A stretch of DNA of 64,000 bases from Rhodanobacter sp. T12-5 (GTDB lineage Bacteria; Pseudomonadota; Gammaproteobacteria; Xanthomonadales; Rhodanobacteraceae): the NCBI RefSeq assembly GCF_008329435.1, contig NZ_NPKN01000002.1, forward strand, positions 682,001 to 746,000, written 5' to 3'. Below the pieces are notes generated by a model. That model was not told where the DNA came from, ran no database searches, and saw nothing but the letters and a program-made list of their open reading frames with translations. Both the position numbers and the translations under genes were made by a program. Positions 29,404 through 38,866 of this stretch are shown piece by piece. Within the stretch, counting starts at the first letter, position 1, and the number at the start of each line of letters is the position of its first letter.

Positions 29404-30891
29404 ATGACACTCCAGTTCAGTCTCGGCAACGCCGCTCCCGAAACCGTTGCGTGCGCGTGCGTGGCGGTCGGCGTATACGAGCAAGGCGTGCTGACCAGTG
29501 CCGCCGCGCAGGTCGACAGCGCCATCGGCGGCCTGATCAAGCGCCAGATGGACAGCGGCGACATCAGCGGCAAGGCAGGCAGCAGCACCTTGCTGTTCGC
29601 ACCGGCGGGAGTCGCCGCCGGGCGCGTGCTGGTGGTAGGCCTGGGCGCGCAGAAGTCCTTCGATGCCGCGCGCTACCAGAAGGTGAATATCGAAGCGGCG
29701 CGGGCCGCGGGCAAGCTGCCGATCGCCGAGATGGTGTCCTTCCTGACCGAGGTGGATGTGCCCGGTCGCGACAGTGCCTGGCGCGTGCGTATCGCCGCAC
29801 TGGCCAGCGATCACGCGACCTATCGCTATGAGGCCACGTTCAAGCCGCGCGAGAAGCCTCGACAGGCGCAACTGAAATCCATCACCTTCGCCGCCGGTGC
29901 CGACGCGCAGATCGGGCTGGACCAGGCCGTCGCCATCGCCGAAGGCGTGCGCTTCGCGCGCGAGCTGGCCAACCTGCCGCCGAACATCTGCACCCCGGCA
30001 TATATCGGCGAGCAGGCGCAGGCCTTCGCGCGAGGGCAGGACAACGTCAGCTGCAAGGTGCTCGACCAGGTCGAGATGGAGCAACTCGGCTTCGGCTCGC
30101 TGCTGGCGGTGGGCCGCGGTTCGGTCAACAAGCCACGGCTGATCGTGCTCGAATACAAGGGCGGCAACGACGGCGACAAGCCGTACGCCTTCGTCGGCAA
30201 GGGTGTCACCTTCGACTCCGGCGGCATCAGCCTGAAGCCCGGCGCCGGCATGGAGGAGATGAAGTTCGACATGGGCGGCGCAGCCGGTGTGCTCGGCGCC
30301 TTCGTCGCCGCGGTGAAGATGGGCCTCAAGCTCAACCTGGTGTGCGTGGTGCCGAGCGTGGAAAACATGCCCGACGGCGACAGCTATCGTCCCAGCGACG
30401 TGCTGACCAGCCTGTCCGGGCTGACCATCGAGGTGTTGAACACCGACGCCGAAGGTCGGTTGATCCTGTGCGACGCGCTGACGTACACGGCGCAGACGTT
30501 CCAGCCGCAGGCCATGGTCGACGCCGCCACGCTCACCGGCGCCTGCGTGGTCGCGCTGGGCAAGCACGCCACTGGCCTGATGAGCAAGCACGACGACCTC
30601 GCCGCCGAACTGCTCGCCGCCGGCGAAGAAACGCTCGACCGCGCCTGGCGGCTGCCGCTTTGGGACGACTACCAGACCCAGCTCGATTCGGGCTTCGCCG
30701 ACGTCGCCAACATCGGCGGCAAGAGCGCCGGCGCGATCACCGCTGCCTGCTTCCTTTCGCGCTTCACCGACGGCCAGCGCTGGGCGCACCTGGACATCGC
30801 AGGCACCGCGTGGGAAGACGGCCGCAAGGGCCTGGCCACCGGTCGGCCAGTCGCGCTGCTGGCGCAGTGGCTGCTGGATCGCGCTGGCTGA
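29404..30891 (+). CDS. pepA: Leucyl aminopeptidase (M17)
   Basis: 495-residue cytosolic aminopeptidase using two divalent metals; enterobacterial PepA also binds DNA at Xer sites. The catalytic domain has VGKGVTFDSGGISLKPG (about 263-279, metal ligands Lys/Asp), the MKFDMGGAAGVLG segment, and the M17 signature NTDAEGRL (about 346). An AGGAAA ribosome-binding site lies 8 nt before the ATG. Followed by holC after 23 bp, a conserved pair in proteobacteria. Confidence 0.95.
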   Translation: MTLQFSLGNAAPETVACACVAVGVYEQGVLTSAAAQVDSAIGGLIKRQMDSGDISGKAGSSTLLFAPAGVAAGRVLVVGLGAQKSFDAARYQKVNIEAARAAGKLPIAEMVSFLTEVDVPGRDSAWRVRIAALASDHATYRYEATFKPREKPRQAQLKSITFAAGADAQIGLDQAVAIAEGVRFARELANLPPNICTPAYIGEQAQAFARGQDNVSCKVLDQVEMEQLGFGSLLAVGRGSVNKPRLIVLEYKGGNDGDKPYAFVGKGVTFDSGGISLKPGAGMEEMKFDMGGAAGVLGAFVAAVKMGLKLNLVCVVPSVENMPDGDSYRPSDVLTSLSGLTIEVLNTDAEGRLILCDALTYTAQTFQPQAMVDAATLTGACVVALGKHATGLMSKHDDLAAELLAAGEETLDRAWRLPLWDDYQTQLDSGFADVANIGGKSAGAITAACFLSRFTDGQRWAHLDIAGTAWEDGRKGLATGRPVALLAQWLLDRAG

Positions 30892-30914
30892 GCGCACCAA
30901 GGAGCCGACCTGCC

Positions 30915-31337
30915 ATGCCACGCGCCGACTTCTACCTGATCGACAAGCCGCGCTTTCGCGAGCAGCCGTTGCTGCTGGTCTGCGAGCTGGCGAAGAAGGC
31001 GTTTGCGGCGCAGCAGCCGACGCTGATCCTGACCCGCGACTACGCCCAGGCCGAAGCCATCGACGAGCTGCTGTGGGCGTTCGATGACGACGTGATGATC
31101 CCGCATCAACTGGCCGGCGACGACGACGATGCGGACACCGCGGTGCTGATCGTGCCGCCGGGCATCGAGACGGCCGATCGGCCGTTGCTGATCAACCTGC
31201 GCGAAACCTGCGCCGTCGGCCGTTACCAGCGCGTGCTGGAAGTGGTGGCCGCCGATCCGGCCGAACGCGACGGTTCGCGCGCGCGCTGGCGCGAGTACCA
31301 GCGGCTCGGCTTCGAATTGCACAAGAACGACATGTAG
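30915..31337 (+). CDS. holC: DNA polymerase III chi subunit
   Basis: 140-residue clamp-loader accessory protein that links SSB to the replisome through psi. The start MPRADFYLID and the pattern LLLVCELAKKAF, DELLWAFDDDVMIPHQLAGDD, and LINLRETCAVGRYQRVLEVVA match HolC, with the SSB-contacting basic patch near the end. It is 23 bp after pepA and probably co-transcribed. A perfect 20-bp palindrome follows the stop directly. Confidence 0.92.
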   Translation: MPRADFYLIDKPRFREQPLLLVCELAKKAFAAQQPTLILTRDYAQAEAIDELLWAFDDDVMIPHQLAGDDDDADTAVLIVPPGIETADRPLLINLRETCAVGRYQRVLEVVAADPAERDGSRARWREYQRLGFELHKNDM

Positions 31338-31357
31338 CCAGGAGCCCGGGCTCCTGG
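31338..31357. terminator. Perfect 20-bp palindrome just after holC
   Basis: CCAGGAGCCCGGGCTCCTGG directly abuts the holC stop codon. It would form a very GC-rich hairpin but has no U-tract and no loop in the strict palindrome. It leads straight into the 31-bp inverted arm of the next element. Possible terminator or protein-binding palindrome. Confidence 0.45.
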
Positions 31358-31644
31358 GGCAACGCTGATCAAGTATCACCGCCGTCATGATGACTGGAAG
31401 GCCCGCAGGTGGTGTTGCGTGGCGCTGGCAAGACTGGCCGTCTTGCCAAGCCGCGCGGCATCGCCTGCGGGCCTTCCAGCCATCACCTCATCATTTCAGA
31501 TTCAACACGTTGCGGCCCACCCTCTCTGTCCGCATACCTTCGGTCCGCCGCCTCGACAGACGGCCAGTCTGCCTTCGCCGACGGCCCTGTGGTCTGCGAA
31601 CAGAGAGGGTGGGTGACGGCGGTGATACTTGATCAGCGTTGCCC
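31357..31644. repeat. 288-bp element with 31-bp perfect inverted arms and two internal hairpins
   Basis: Left arm 31357-31387 (GGGCAACGCTGATCAAGTAT...) is the exact reverse complement of 31614-31644. Inside, hairpin 1 (31388-31485) has a 16-bp perfect stem CTGGAAGGCCCGCAGG / CCTGCGGGCCTTCCAG plus five more pairs outside and a nested GGCAAGAC/GTCTTGCC. Hairpin 2 (31516-31613) has a 14-bp perfect stem CCCACCCTCTCTGT / ACAGAGAGGGTGGG plus an inner CAGAC/GTCTG. Together they form a three-way junction. It occupies the whole gap between convergent holC and the sensor kinase, whose stop codon begins at its right edge. No coding frame was found. Confidence 0.85.
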
Positions 31645-34600
31645 TAGGCCGGCTCGGTGTTCGCCGCGGCGGCGATGCCGGGCACGATGCGGGCCAGCGC
31701 GCCGGCCAGTTGTTCGCCGGTGATCGGCTTGCGCAGGAAGCCGTCCATGCCGGCCGCGCGCGCCTTCAGCTCGTCCTCGCTGCCTGAGCGCGCCGTCACC
31801 GCCACGATCGGCAGGTGTTCGTCGGCGGGCTCGCCCTGGCGGATCAGCCGCGCGATCTGGAAGCCATCCACGCCCGGCAGGTCCAGATCCAGCAGCACCG
31901 CGTCGAACTGCGCATGCGCCAGTTCGGCCAGCGCGGCCAGGCCATTGGCGACATGGCAGATCACGTGGCCCTGACGCTCCAGCAGGCCGCGGATCACCGC
32001 CGCCACGATGCTGTCGTCTTCCACCAGCAGCAGTCGATAGATGCGTTGATCGGTCATGTCCAGCGCCGGCAACGGCGGGCTCGCCGGCGGCTCGGACAAG
32101 GGCAGGCGCACGTAGAACGTGCTGCCGTGGCCGAGCCGGGATTCGAGCTCGATGCTGCCGCCCATCATGTCGACCAGTTCGCGGCAGATCGCCAGCCCCA
32201 GGCCGCTGCCGGCACGACGTTGCGGCCCTTCCTCCTGCTCGAAACGCTGGAACAATCGCGCCTGGCTGGCCTCGGGAATGCCCGGCCCGGTATCGCTGAC
32301 GCTGAACAGCAAGCCGTCGGCGATGCGCCGGGCGTGCAGCGTGACCTTGCCGTGCTCGGTGAACTTCAATGCATTGTTGGCCAGGTTCAGCAGCACCTGC
32401 TTGATCCGCAGGGGATCGCCCAGCAGTTGCGCCGGCAGGTCGTCGGCCAGGTCAAGCACGAAGCGGATACCCCTGGCGTGCGCCAGCCCCTGCTCGAGTT
32501 GCGCCACATCCTCGAACAGTTGGCGCGGCGCGAACGGAACCGGGTCCAGCTCCAGCTTGCCGGCCTCGATTCGCGCGAGATCGAGTGCGTCGTTGAGCAG
32601 CTTCAGCAACATCCCGCCGGAGCGCTGCATGGCCTGGGTGTAGTCGTGCTGCAGCGGACTCAATGGCGTGCTCAGCAGGAGTTCGGCCATGCCCATCACG
32701 CCGGTCATCGGAGTGCGTATTTCGTGGCTCAGCGTGGCCAGGAACTGCGTCTTCGCCTCGCTCGCCGCCTCGGCCATCAGCCGCTGCTGTTCGACCAGTT
32801 CCACGTGATGGCGCCGCGCCAGCCGGCGGCGCCAGGTCAGCAGGACCAGCCAGCCGACGGCCAATGCCAGCACGAGGTAACCCAGCCATGCCCACCAGCG
32901 CATCCACGGCGGCGCCTCCACCTCGATGGCGAGCGGCACCGACAGGTGCACCCAGCAGCCATTCGCGCCGGCGGCCTGGATCTCCAGCGCGTAGTCGCCG
33001 GCAGCCAGGCCAGTGAATTCGCGTTCGCCATGGTTGCCGGTATCCACCCACGCCGGATCGAAGCCGCGCAGCCGAAAGCGATAGCGGTTGGCACCGGGGT
33101 CGATATAGGAAAACAGCCGCGCCTCGACATTGAAGCCACGGTCCCGCCAGCTCAGCCGGATCCGGTTCTGCGCATAGGCCATGGTCCGCAATTCGCCGCC
33201 GCGGCGCACGCTGACCCGGGTGATCGCCAGCGGCGACTCGGTGGTGCGGTCGCGCAGCCGATCCGGATCGAAACCGACCACGCCGCCCAACGTGGGGGCA
33301 TACAGGTTGCCGTCGGGCATCAAGGCATAACCACGCGAGAATTCGCCGTTGGCCAGGCCGTTCTGCAGTCCGAACGAACGGAACTGTCCACGCTCGGGAT
33401 CGAAACGCCATAAGCCGTCGCGTCCCGTTATCCACACGCGCTGCAGCGCGTCCACGCGCAGGTCGGTCACGCTGATGGACGGCCAGCCGTGCGCCGCATC
33501 GACCGTGCGGTCGAGCACCAGGCCGTCTCCCTGATAACGGTAGTGTTCCAGCCCCTCGGGGCGCGCCATCCAGATGCCATCGGCGGTGAAATCGAACGCA
33601 TTCACCGCGCGATCGTTGGAGAGCCCGGGAATCACCTCGAACCGATCGTGCGCGGCGTCCATGCGCAACATGCCACCGTCGCTGGCATACCAGAAGATGC
33701 CGTCATGCAAGGTGAGCTGGCTGCCCCACAACACCCGCTGGTTCGGTTGCTGCATGGGTACGTGGGTGACCGCCAGGGTGTTCTGGTCGATGCGGAACAG
33801 GCCTTCGCCAAAGCTGCGCGCATACAGCCTGCCGTCAGGGCCAAGCTCCACTTCCAGCGGATTCTTCAGCCATTGGCTGTTCGGATCGACCCGTTGCGGC
33901 GGCAGGCCCTTGGTGTAGCGGTATAGCCCGCCGCGCACGGCGATCCACAATCGTTCCTGCGCATCCTGGGTCATGCCCAGCACGTCCCCGCCCAGGCCCG
34001 ACAGCACATGTTCGACCTTGCCGGTATGCGGATCGAGCTTGTCGACGCGCCCGGCGCGCTCGCCGACCCAGACCCGGCCGTCGTGACCCCGCGCCATCGC
34101 CGTGACCACCGAATCGCGCAAGCTCGAAGGATCGTCCGGCACATGGGTAAAACGACTGGTGTCGTTCCAGCCCGGCGCCAGGTAGGCCACGCCCCCGTCC
34201 AGCAGGGTCACCCACAATCCGCCCTCGTGATCGACCAGCATCGACCACACCCACGTACCGGGCAGGTTGCCGTGCAGCACCGGCTGGTTGGTTACCGCCA
34301 GCACCGGGCCGCCGGGCCGCTCCTGCAGGAAAAGGCCGTGTTGCGTGCCTATCCACAAGCGTCCGGAACCGTCGCGCACGCTGCTGAGCACATTGCCCGT
34401 CGGTGCCCCGGCGCCGGCGAGCGGGCGTGCCACGTCATCCTTGCCGACCAGCCACAGGCCAGTGGCGGAAGCGATGCGTACCTCGTCGCCGTCGCCCCCA
34501 ATGCTCCATGCGTCGATCGACCCCGACGAGCCCGGCTCCGTCACGCGATGCATCCGTCCGGCGCTGTCGCGGCGAAACACGCCGGCGGCGCTGCCGATCC

Positions 34601-35210
34601 ACAACTGCTGACGGTCGACGTACAAGGCGGCAACCAGGCCAAATGCGGCCGGATCGCTGCCGAGCAATGCGTTGGTCACGTGATCGAAGCCACGACCGTC
34701 GGGTCGCATGCGATCCAGCCCGCGGACGGTACCCACCAGGATGCTGCCATCGACATCCTGCGCGATCGTCCAGACCTTGTCGCTGGACAGGCTGGAAGGA
34801 TCGTGCGGATCGTGCCCCCAATGGGTGAAGCTGCCGGTATCCGCATCGTAGCGGTTCAACCCGGCTTCCAGCCCGCCCGCCCAGAGCCGGCCATGGCTGT
34901 CGATCAGCAGCGAGGCGATGCCGTTCTCGTGCAGCGAGCCGGGATCGCCCGCAGAATGTCGGAACACCTTGAAGTTCACGCCGTCGTAGCGCGCGATGCC
35001 GCCCTTGGTGCTGAACCACATCGCCCCATCGCGGTCCTGCGCCACGGCGTAAGCGCTGCTGCTGGGCAGGCCGGCAGCCGTGCCGTAGCGGCGAAACTGG
35101 GGTGTCGGCAACAGGCGGGAGTCCGCGGTGGGCACCGCCGGCGCCGCGGACGCCTGCGACGCGGGCGCCGCCAGGCCCAGAGCCATGCATAGCAAAACGG
35201 CTGAAAACAT
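31644..35210 (-). CDS. Hybrid sensor histidine kinase with periplasmic two-propeller sensor
   Basis: 1188 residues. A signal-like N-terminus is followed by a large periplasmic region (about 35-750) made of Reg_prop beta-propeller repeats (DRDGAMWFSTKGGIARYDG, DSHGRLWAGGLEAGLNRYD, VDHEGGLWVTLLDGGVAYL) and a Y_Y_Y domain (NRYRFRLRGFDPAWVDTG). One membrane helix (about 770-795) leads to HisKA with His829 in LSHEIRTP, HATPase with NNALKF (about 944), DTGPGIP and GSGLGLAI, and a receiver with phospho-acceptor Asp at about 1108 (LLDLDLPG). No HTH output is fused. This architecture commonly senses glycans. Nothing adjacent looks like its separate response regulator. Confidence 0.9.
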   Translation of the reverse strand: MFSAVLLCMALGLAAPASQASAAPAVPTADSRLLPTPQFRRYGTAAGLPSSSAYAVAQDRDGAMWFSTKGGIARYDGVNFKVFRHSAGDPGSLHENGIASLLIDSHGRLWAGGLEAGLNRYDADTGSFTHWGHDPHDPSSLSSDKVWTIAQDVDGSILVGTVRGLDRMRPDGRGFDHVTNALLGSDPAAFGLVAALYVDRQQLWIGSAAGVFRRDSAGRMHRVTEPGSSGSIDAWSIGGDGDEVRIASATGLWLVGKDDVARPLAGAGAPTGNVLSSVRDGSGRLWIGTQHGLFLQERPGGPVLAVTNQPVLHGNLPGTWVWSMLVDHEGGLWVTLLDGGVAYLAPGWNDTSRFTHVPDDPSSLRDSVVTAMARGHDGRVWVGERAGRVDKLDPHTGKVEHVLSGLGGDVLGMTQDAQERLWIAVRGGLYRYTKGLPPQRVDPNSQWLKNPLEVELGPDGRLYARSFGEGLFRIDQNTLAVTHVPMQQPNQRVLWGSQLTLHDGIFWYASDGGMLRMDAAHDRFEVIPGLSNDRAVNAFDFTADGIWMARPEGLEHYRYQGDGLVLDRTVDAAHGWPSISVTDLRVDALQRVWITGRDGLWRFDPERGQFRSFGLQNGLANGEFSRGYALMPDGNLYAPTLGGVVGFDPDRLRDRTTESPLAITRVSVRRGGELRTMAYAQNRIRLSWRDRGFNVEARLFSYIDPGANRYRFRLRGFDPAWVDTGNHGEREFTGLAAGDYALEIQAAGANGCWVHLSVPLAIEVEAPPWMRWWAWLGYLVLALAVGWLVLLTWRRRLARRHHVELVEQQRLMAEAASEAKTQFLATLSHEIRTPMTGVMGMAELLLSTPLSPLQHDYTQAMQRSGGMLLKLLNDALDLARIEAGKLELDPVPFAPRQLFEDVAQLEQGLAHARGIRFVLDLADDLPAQLLGDPLRIKQVLLNLANNALKFTEHGKVTLHARRIADGLLFSVSDTGPGIPEASQARLFQRFEQEEGPQRRAGSGLGLAICRELVDMMGGSIELESRLGHGSTFYVRLPLSEPPASPPLPALDMTDQRIYRLLLVEDDSIVAAVIRGLLERQGHVICHVANGLAALAELAHAQFDAVLLDLDLPGVDGFQIARLIRQGEPADEHLPIVAVTARSGSEDELKARAAGMDGFLRKPITGEQLAGALARIVPGIAAAANTEPA

Positions 35211-35549
35211 CAGGTTGTGCTTCCCCTTGGGCTGCCTTCCCGCGTCCCCGCGTCGCCGCTGACGCGCTTGAGCGGCAACGAGGTGCCGAACCGGCTGGTG
35301 GCCCGTAGCGGTCGATCATGCCAAAACCTTTTGCGCAGCGCGAGCGCGGCGCCGTCCGCCTGTCGCCATCGTCGAGCGAACGCCCGCCGTCGGCACGGTC
35401 GCTGCGAATCTGCGCAATTCCCCCCACTCTTCCCGGTCATGCCAAAATCCCGAACGACGCGGCGATCCACTCGCGCGCCACCGACGCGCAGGCTGTCGGC
35501 GCTTGCCCTGCCAGCCATATCCGATGACTGGCCATACCAGGATGCGTGC
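35211..35549. other. 339-bp divergent intergenic region, sensor kinase / GTPase operon
   Basis: The gap between two divergent starts must hold both promoters. An open frame runs through it into the GTPase gene but encodes Arg/Ser/Pro-rich sequence without a ribosome-binding site. No repeat, palindrome or confident promoter was seen. Confidence 0.4.
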
Positions 35550-37025
35550 ATGTCCCGACGCCTGCGATTGTTGTTCACCGCACTGGCCCTGGCCGCGTTG
35601 CTGTGGTTGTTGTTCGCCGCCGCCGAGCGTGCGCTGGCACTGGCGCAACGGTTTCTGGCCCTGCCGGCGTGGCTGCAATGGACGCTCGGCGGCGTACTGG
35701 CGGTGTTTGCGGCCGCTGCGCTGACGGTGCTGTGGTGGTTGCTGCGTCCGCGCCGCCGGCGGCGTCCGGTAACGGCACCGGATCGCGGCAGCCTGGAGCA
35801 GCGCATCGGCCAGTTGCGCGAACGCGGCGCGGATACCGGCGCGCTTGCCATGGAACTGGGCGAACTCGATCGTCGTCGCGCCAGCGCGCGCATCTATGTC
35901 GCGCTGTTCGGCGAAATTTCCACCGGCAAGTCCAGCCTGATCCGCGCGCTGGTGCCCCACGCCCAGCTCGCCAGCGACGTGCGTGGCGGCACCACCCGTG
36001 ACGTGGCCCATTACGACGGCACCCTGCCCGATGGACGCCCGGTGGTACTGGCCGACGTGCCCGGCAGTCGCGAGAGCGGCGGCGAGGCGCGCGAAACCCT
36101 GGCGCGCGAGGAAGCCCTGCGCGCGCACGCCGTCGTCTATCTTTGCGCCGGCGACCTCAGCCGCGGCCAGGTCGACGAACTGCGCTGGCTCGCCGATTTC
36201 GGCAAGCCGCTGCTACTGGTGCTGAACAAGGCCGACCAATGGAGCAGCATCGAACTGGAGTCGCTGCTGAATCGCCTGCGCCAGCATTCCCGCGGCATCG
36301 CCAGCACCGTGCTGGCGATCAGCGCCGGCGGCAGCGAGCGCTACCAGCGTCATCTCGCCGACGGCAGCACCGAGTCGGTCGAACGCCGACGCCAACCGGC
36401 GATCGGCACGCTGCTGCAGGCACTCGACCGGGTCACTGCGGTCGGCGCCGAAGGGCTCGAAGGCCTGCGCGAGAACGCCGTACTGGCCGGCCTGCATCAA
36501 CGCACCGGCTCGCTGGAGGCGCAGACCCGCGCCGCCGAGGCCGAACGTATCGTGCGCAAATACGCCCGTCGCGCCATCGTCGGTGCAATGGCTGCGGTGG
36601 CACCGGGCAGCGACCTGGTGATCCAGGGCGTGCTCGCCACCGGCCTCACCCGCGCGCTGGCCGAGCTCTACGGCGTGAAAGTCAGCGACGTGCAAATTGA
36701 CGATTTCGTGCAGCAGGCGCGGCTCACCCTGCGCACCGGCAGTTCGATCGTGCTGGCCGTCGCCGGCAACGCGCTGAAGGCATTCCCCGGCCTGGGCACG
36801 CTGGGTGGCGGCGTGTTGCATGCGTTTGCCTATGCGCTGATCTTCGATTCGATGGGCCGCGCGCTGGCCGCGTCGCTCGCCGAACGCCAGGCGCTCGACC
36901 AGGACGACGCCGGCGCGCGCCTGAAAGAGCTGCTTGCCGACGCCGGCAGCAGCCGCCTGCGCCAGCTCGCCACGCTGACGATCGACGCCGTGCGCGAGCG
37001 CAACGATCCACCGACCGGGCCGTGA
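35550..37025 (+). CDS. Membrane-anchored GTPase with DUF697-like C-terminal domain
   Basis: 491 residues. Two hydrophobic segments at the N-terminus (about 5-30 and 36-62) are followed by a basic patch and a TRAFAC-class GTPase domain: G1 FGEISTGKSSL (about 130), G2 GGTTRDV, G3 ADVPGSRE, G4 LNKADQ (about 230). The C-terminal region (about 325-465, GSDLVIQGVLATGLTRALAELYG) resembles the DUF697 helical domain. The ATG at 35550 precedes the first hydrophobic segment. It opens a tightly packed operon with two YceI-like genes, a cytochrome b561 and a second GTPase. Cellular role unknown. Confidence 0.8.
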   Translation: MSRRLRLLFTALALAALLWLLFAAAERALALAQRFLALPAWLQWTLGGVLAVFAAAALTVLWWLLRPRRRRRPVTAPDRGSLEQRIGQLRERGADTGALAMELGELDRRRASARIYVALFGEISTGKSSLIRALVPHAQLASDVRGGTTRDVAHYDGTLPDGRPVVLADVPGSRESGGEARETLAREEALRAHAVVYLCAGDLSRGQVDELRWLADFGKPLLLVLNKADQWSSIELESLLNRLRQHSRGIASTVLAISAGGSERYQRHLADGSTESVERRRQPAIGTLLQALDRVTAVGAEGLEGLRENAVLAGLHQRTGSLEAQTRAAEAERIVRKYARRAIVGAMAAVAPGSDLVIQGVLATGLTRALAELYGVKVSDVQIDDFVQQARLTLRTGSSIVLAVAGNALKAFPGLGTLGGGVLHAFAYALIFDSMGRALAASLAERQALDQDDAGARLKELLADAGSSRLRQLATLTIDAVRERNDPPTGP

Positions 37026-37116
37026 ATACGCCATGTCGTTCACACGCATCAGCGAAACAATATGTTCTGCCGCGGCCCGCTGGTGCTACCCGGTGGAATC
37101 GGCCAGACTCCTGCGC

Positions 37117-37731
37117 ATGACTCCTTCACGCCTCATCGGCTGTCTGCTGTGGCTGGCATTGTTCCCGCTGGCAACGGCGCATGCGGCCAGCGCCAGCTAT
37201 CGCTACGACACGGTGCACAGCCAGGTGCTTTTCAGCATCAGCCACGACGGGTACTCGCGGCCGTTTGGACGGCTGCACATCGCCCGCGGGTGGCTGCGGT
37301 TCGATCCGGACGACTGGAGCAACGCCGCCACCGAACTGGACATCAACCTGGCCGGCGTGGACATGGGCGACGCCGACTGGAACGCCGCGGTGTGCAAGCC
37401 GGCCCTGCTCGATTGCGCGGCCCATCGCTACGCCCACTTCGTCAGCACCGGCGTGGAACGCAAGGATGACCGCCACGGCGTGCTGCATGGCAAACTGACC
37501 CTGCGCGGCATCACCCGCCCGCTGGATCTTCCGTTCACCTTCAACCGCGCCGCGAAGACCCTCTACGGACTGCACTCGGTGGCCGGTTTCTCCGCCACCG
37601 CCACGCTGGACCGCCGCAGCTTCGGCCTCACCGCATTTCCCGGCTCGATCGGCCAGCAGGTGAACATCTGGCTGGAACTGGAAGCGATCCGCAGCGACGA
37701 TCGGGCACCCCCATCCAAGGAGCAACCATGA
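37117..37731 (+). CDS. YceI family periplasmic protein, copy 1
   Basis: 204 residues. The ATG at 37117 starts a signal peptide (MTPSRLIGCLLWLALFPLATAHA). The mature part has the YceI lipocalin-like barrel: YRYDTVHSQVLFSISHDGYSRPFGRL (about 28-53), FDPDDWSNAATELDINL, and the C-terminal GFSATATLDRRSFGL with conserved Arg. YceI proteins bind isoprenoid lipids or quinones in the periplasm. An upstream ATG (37033) would add a non-signal leader. The stop overlaps the cytochrome b561 start (ATGA). Confidence 0.85.
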   Translation: MTPSRLIGCLLWLALFPLATAHAASASYRYDTVHSQVLFSISHDGYSRPFGRLHIARGWLRFDPDDWSNAATELDINLAGVDMGDADWNAAVCKPALLDCAAHRYAHFVSTGVERKDDRHGVLHGKLTLRGITRPLDLPFTFNRAAKTLYGLHSVAGFSATATLDRRSFGLTAFPGSIGQQVNIWLELEAIRSDDRAPPSKEQP

Positions 37732-38309
37732 GTCTGCGCAGCAACGACCGCCAGTGGGGTTCGGTCGCGAAGTTCTTCCACTGGATCATCGCGCTGGCGA
37801 TCCTCGGCAATGGCACGTTCGGGTTGCTGATGGATCTCGCCCGTTCGCCGATGCAGAAGATCAGCTGGCTCGCCCTGCACAAGTCGATCGGCCTGACCGT
37901 GCTCGCCCTGGTGCTGCTGCGCATCGCGTGGCGCTGGCGCGACGGTCGTCCGCTCGACGAACCGGCGCCGCGCTGGCAGCAGTGGTCGGCGCATGCGGTG
38001 CACGGCGTGCTGTACGTGCTGATCGTGGCGCTGCCGCTCAGCGGCTGGTGGTTCAACTCGGTCACCGGCAAGCCGCTGCAGTGGTTCAAGCTGTTCAACC
38101 TGCCGGCACTTGCAGCGAAGAACGACGACATCCGCCACTTCGCGCATGCCGTGCACGAATACCTGTTCTGGTTCCTCGTGCTGGTGCTGGTGGCGCATGT
38201 CGGCGCCGCGCTGAAACATCATGTGTTCGACAACGACAACGTGCTGCGCCGGATGCTGCCGTTCGCTCGCCCGCGCCAGACACGGCCTTCCGAAGGAGAC
38301 CACCAATGA
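37728..38309 (+). CDS. Cytochrome b561 (CybB-type)
   Basis: 193-residue inner-membrane dihaem cytochrome that can exchange electrons with quinone. Four hydrophobic helices carry conserved His ligands: the first His in VAKFFHWIIALA (about 18), then LHKSIGL (about 51), and the pair in the last helices (SAHAVHGVLYV and FAHAVHEYLFW, LVAHVGAALKHH). It lies between two YceI genes with 4-bp ATGA overlaps on both sides. cybB-yceI pairs are common in proteobacteria; the second YceI copy and flanking GTPases are less usual. Confidence 0.9.
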   Translation: MSLRSNDRQWGSVAKFFHWIIALAILGNGTFGLLMDLARSPMQKISWLALHKSIGLTVLALVLLRIAWRWRDGRPLDEPAPRWQQWSAHAVHGVLYVLIVALPLSGWWFNSVTGKPLQWFKLFNLPALAAKNDDIRHFAHAVHEYLFWFLVLVLVAHVGAALKHHVFDNDNVLRRMLPFARPRQTRPSEGDHQ

Positions 38310-38854
38310 AACGTCTCGCCATCCTGCTGCTGGCACTCGCCCTGCCCTGCGCGGCCGCGGCCACCGACTACACCGTGCAGCCGACGGCCAGCACGCTCGG
38401 CTTCAGCGGCACGTTCCAGGGAGAATCGTTCGACGGCCGGTTCGGCCAGTGGACCGCCGCCATCAGCTACGACGCCGCCAACCTCGCCAGCTCGAAGTTC
38501 GATGTCGAGGTGACCCTGGCCAGCGCGAAGACCGGCGACAGCGACCGCGACGGCGCGCTGCCGGGGACGGATTTCTTCGATACGGCAAAATTCCCCAAGG
38601 CCCATTTCGTCACCACCGGCTTTCGCCGCACCGGCACACAGGTGATCGCCGACGGCAACCTCATCCTGCGCGGCGTGACCAGACCGGTGAGCCTGGCCGT
38701 GACGTTCAAGCCGCAAGGCAGCGGCGCCACGCTGGACGTGAGCGGCACGGTAAGGCGGCTCGACTTCGGCGTGGGCGGCGGCGAATATGCCGACACCTCG
38801 GTGATCGGCGCGGACGTGAAAATCGACGCGCACCTGCAACTGGCCGCGAGATAA
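38306..38854 (+). CDS. YceI family periplasmic protein, copy 2
   Basis: 182 residues with signal peptide (MKRLAILLLALALPCAAAA) and a YceI barrel: YTVQPTASTLGFSGTFQGESFDGRFG (about 21-46), SSKFDVEVTLASAKTGDSDRDGALPGTDFFD with the classic D-x-FFD segment (about 65-95), FPKAHFVTTGFRR and a C-terminal GADVKIDAHLQL strand. It has a GGAGA ribosome-binding site and overlaps the cytochrome gene by 4 bp. It is closer to canonical YceI than copy 1, which lacks the TFFD-like motif. Confidence 0.9.
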   Translation: MKRLAILLLALALPCAAAATDYTVQPTASTLGFSGTFQGESFDGRFGQWTAAISYDAANLASSKFDVEVTLASAKTGDSDRDGALPGTDFFDTAKFPKAHFVTTGFRRTGTQVIADGNLILRGVTRPVSLAVTFKPQGSGATLDVSGTVRRLDFGVGGGEYADTSVIGADVKIDAHLQLAAR

Positions 38855-38866
38855 GCGGCCCGAACG

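Noticed and set aside
31357..31644. Insertion sequence
   Set aside because: No transposase frame fits inside 288 bp and no clear target-site duplication flanks the arms.
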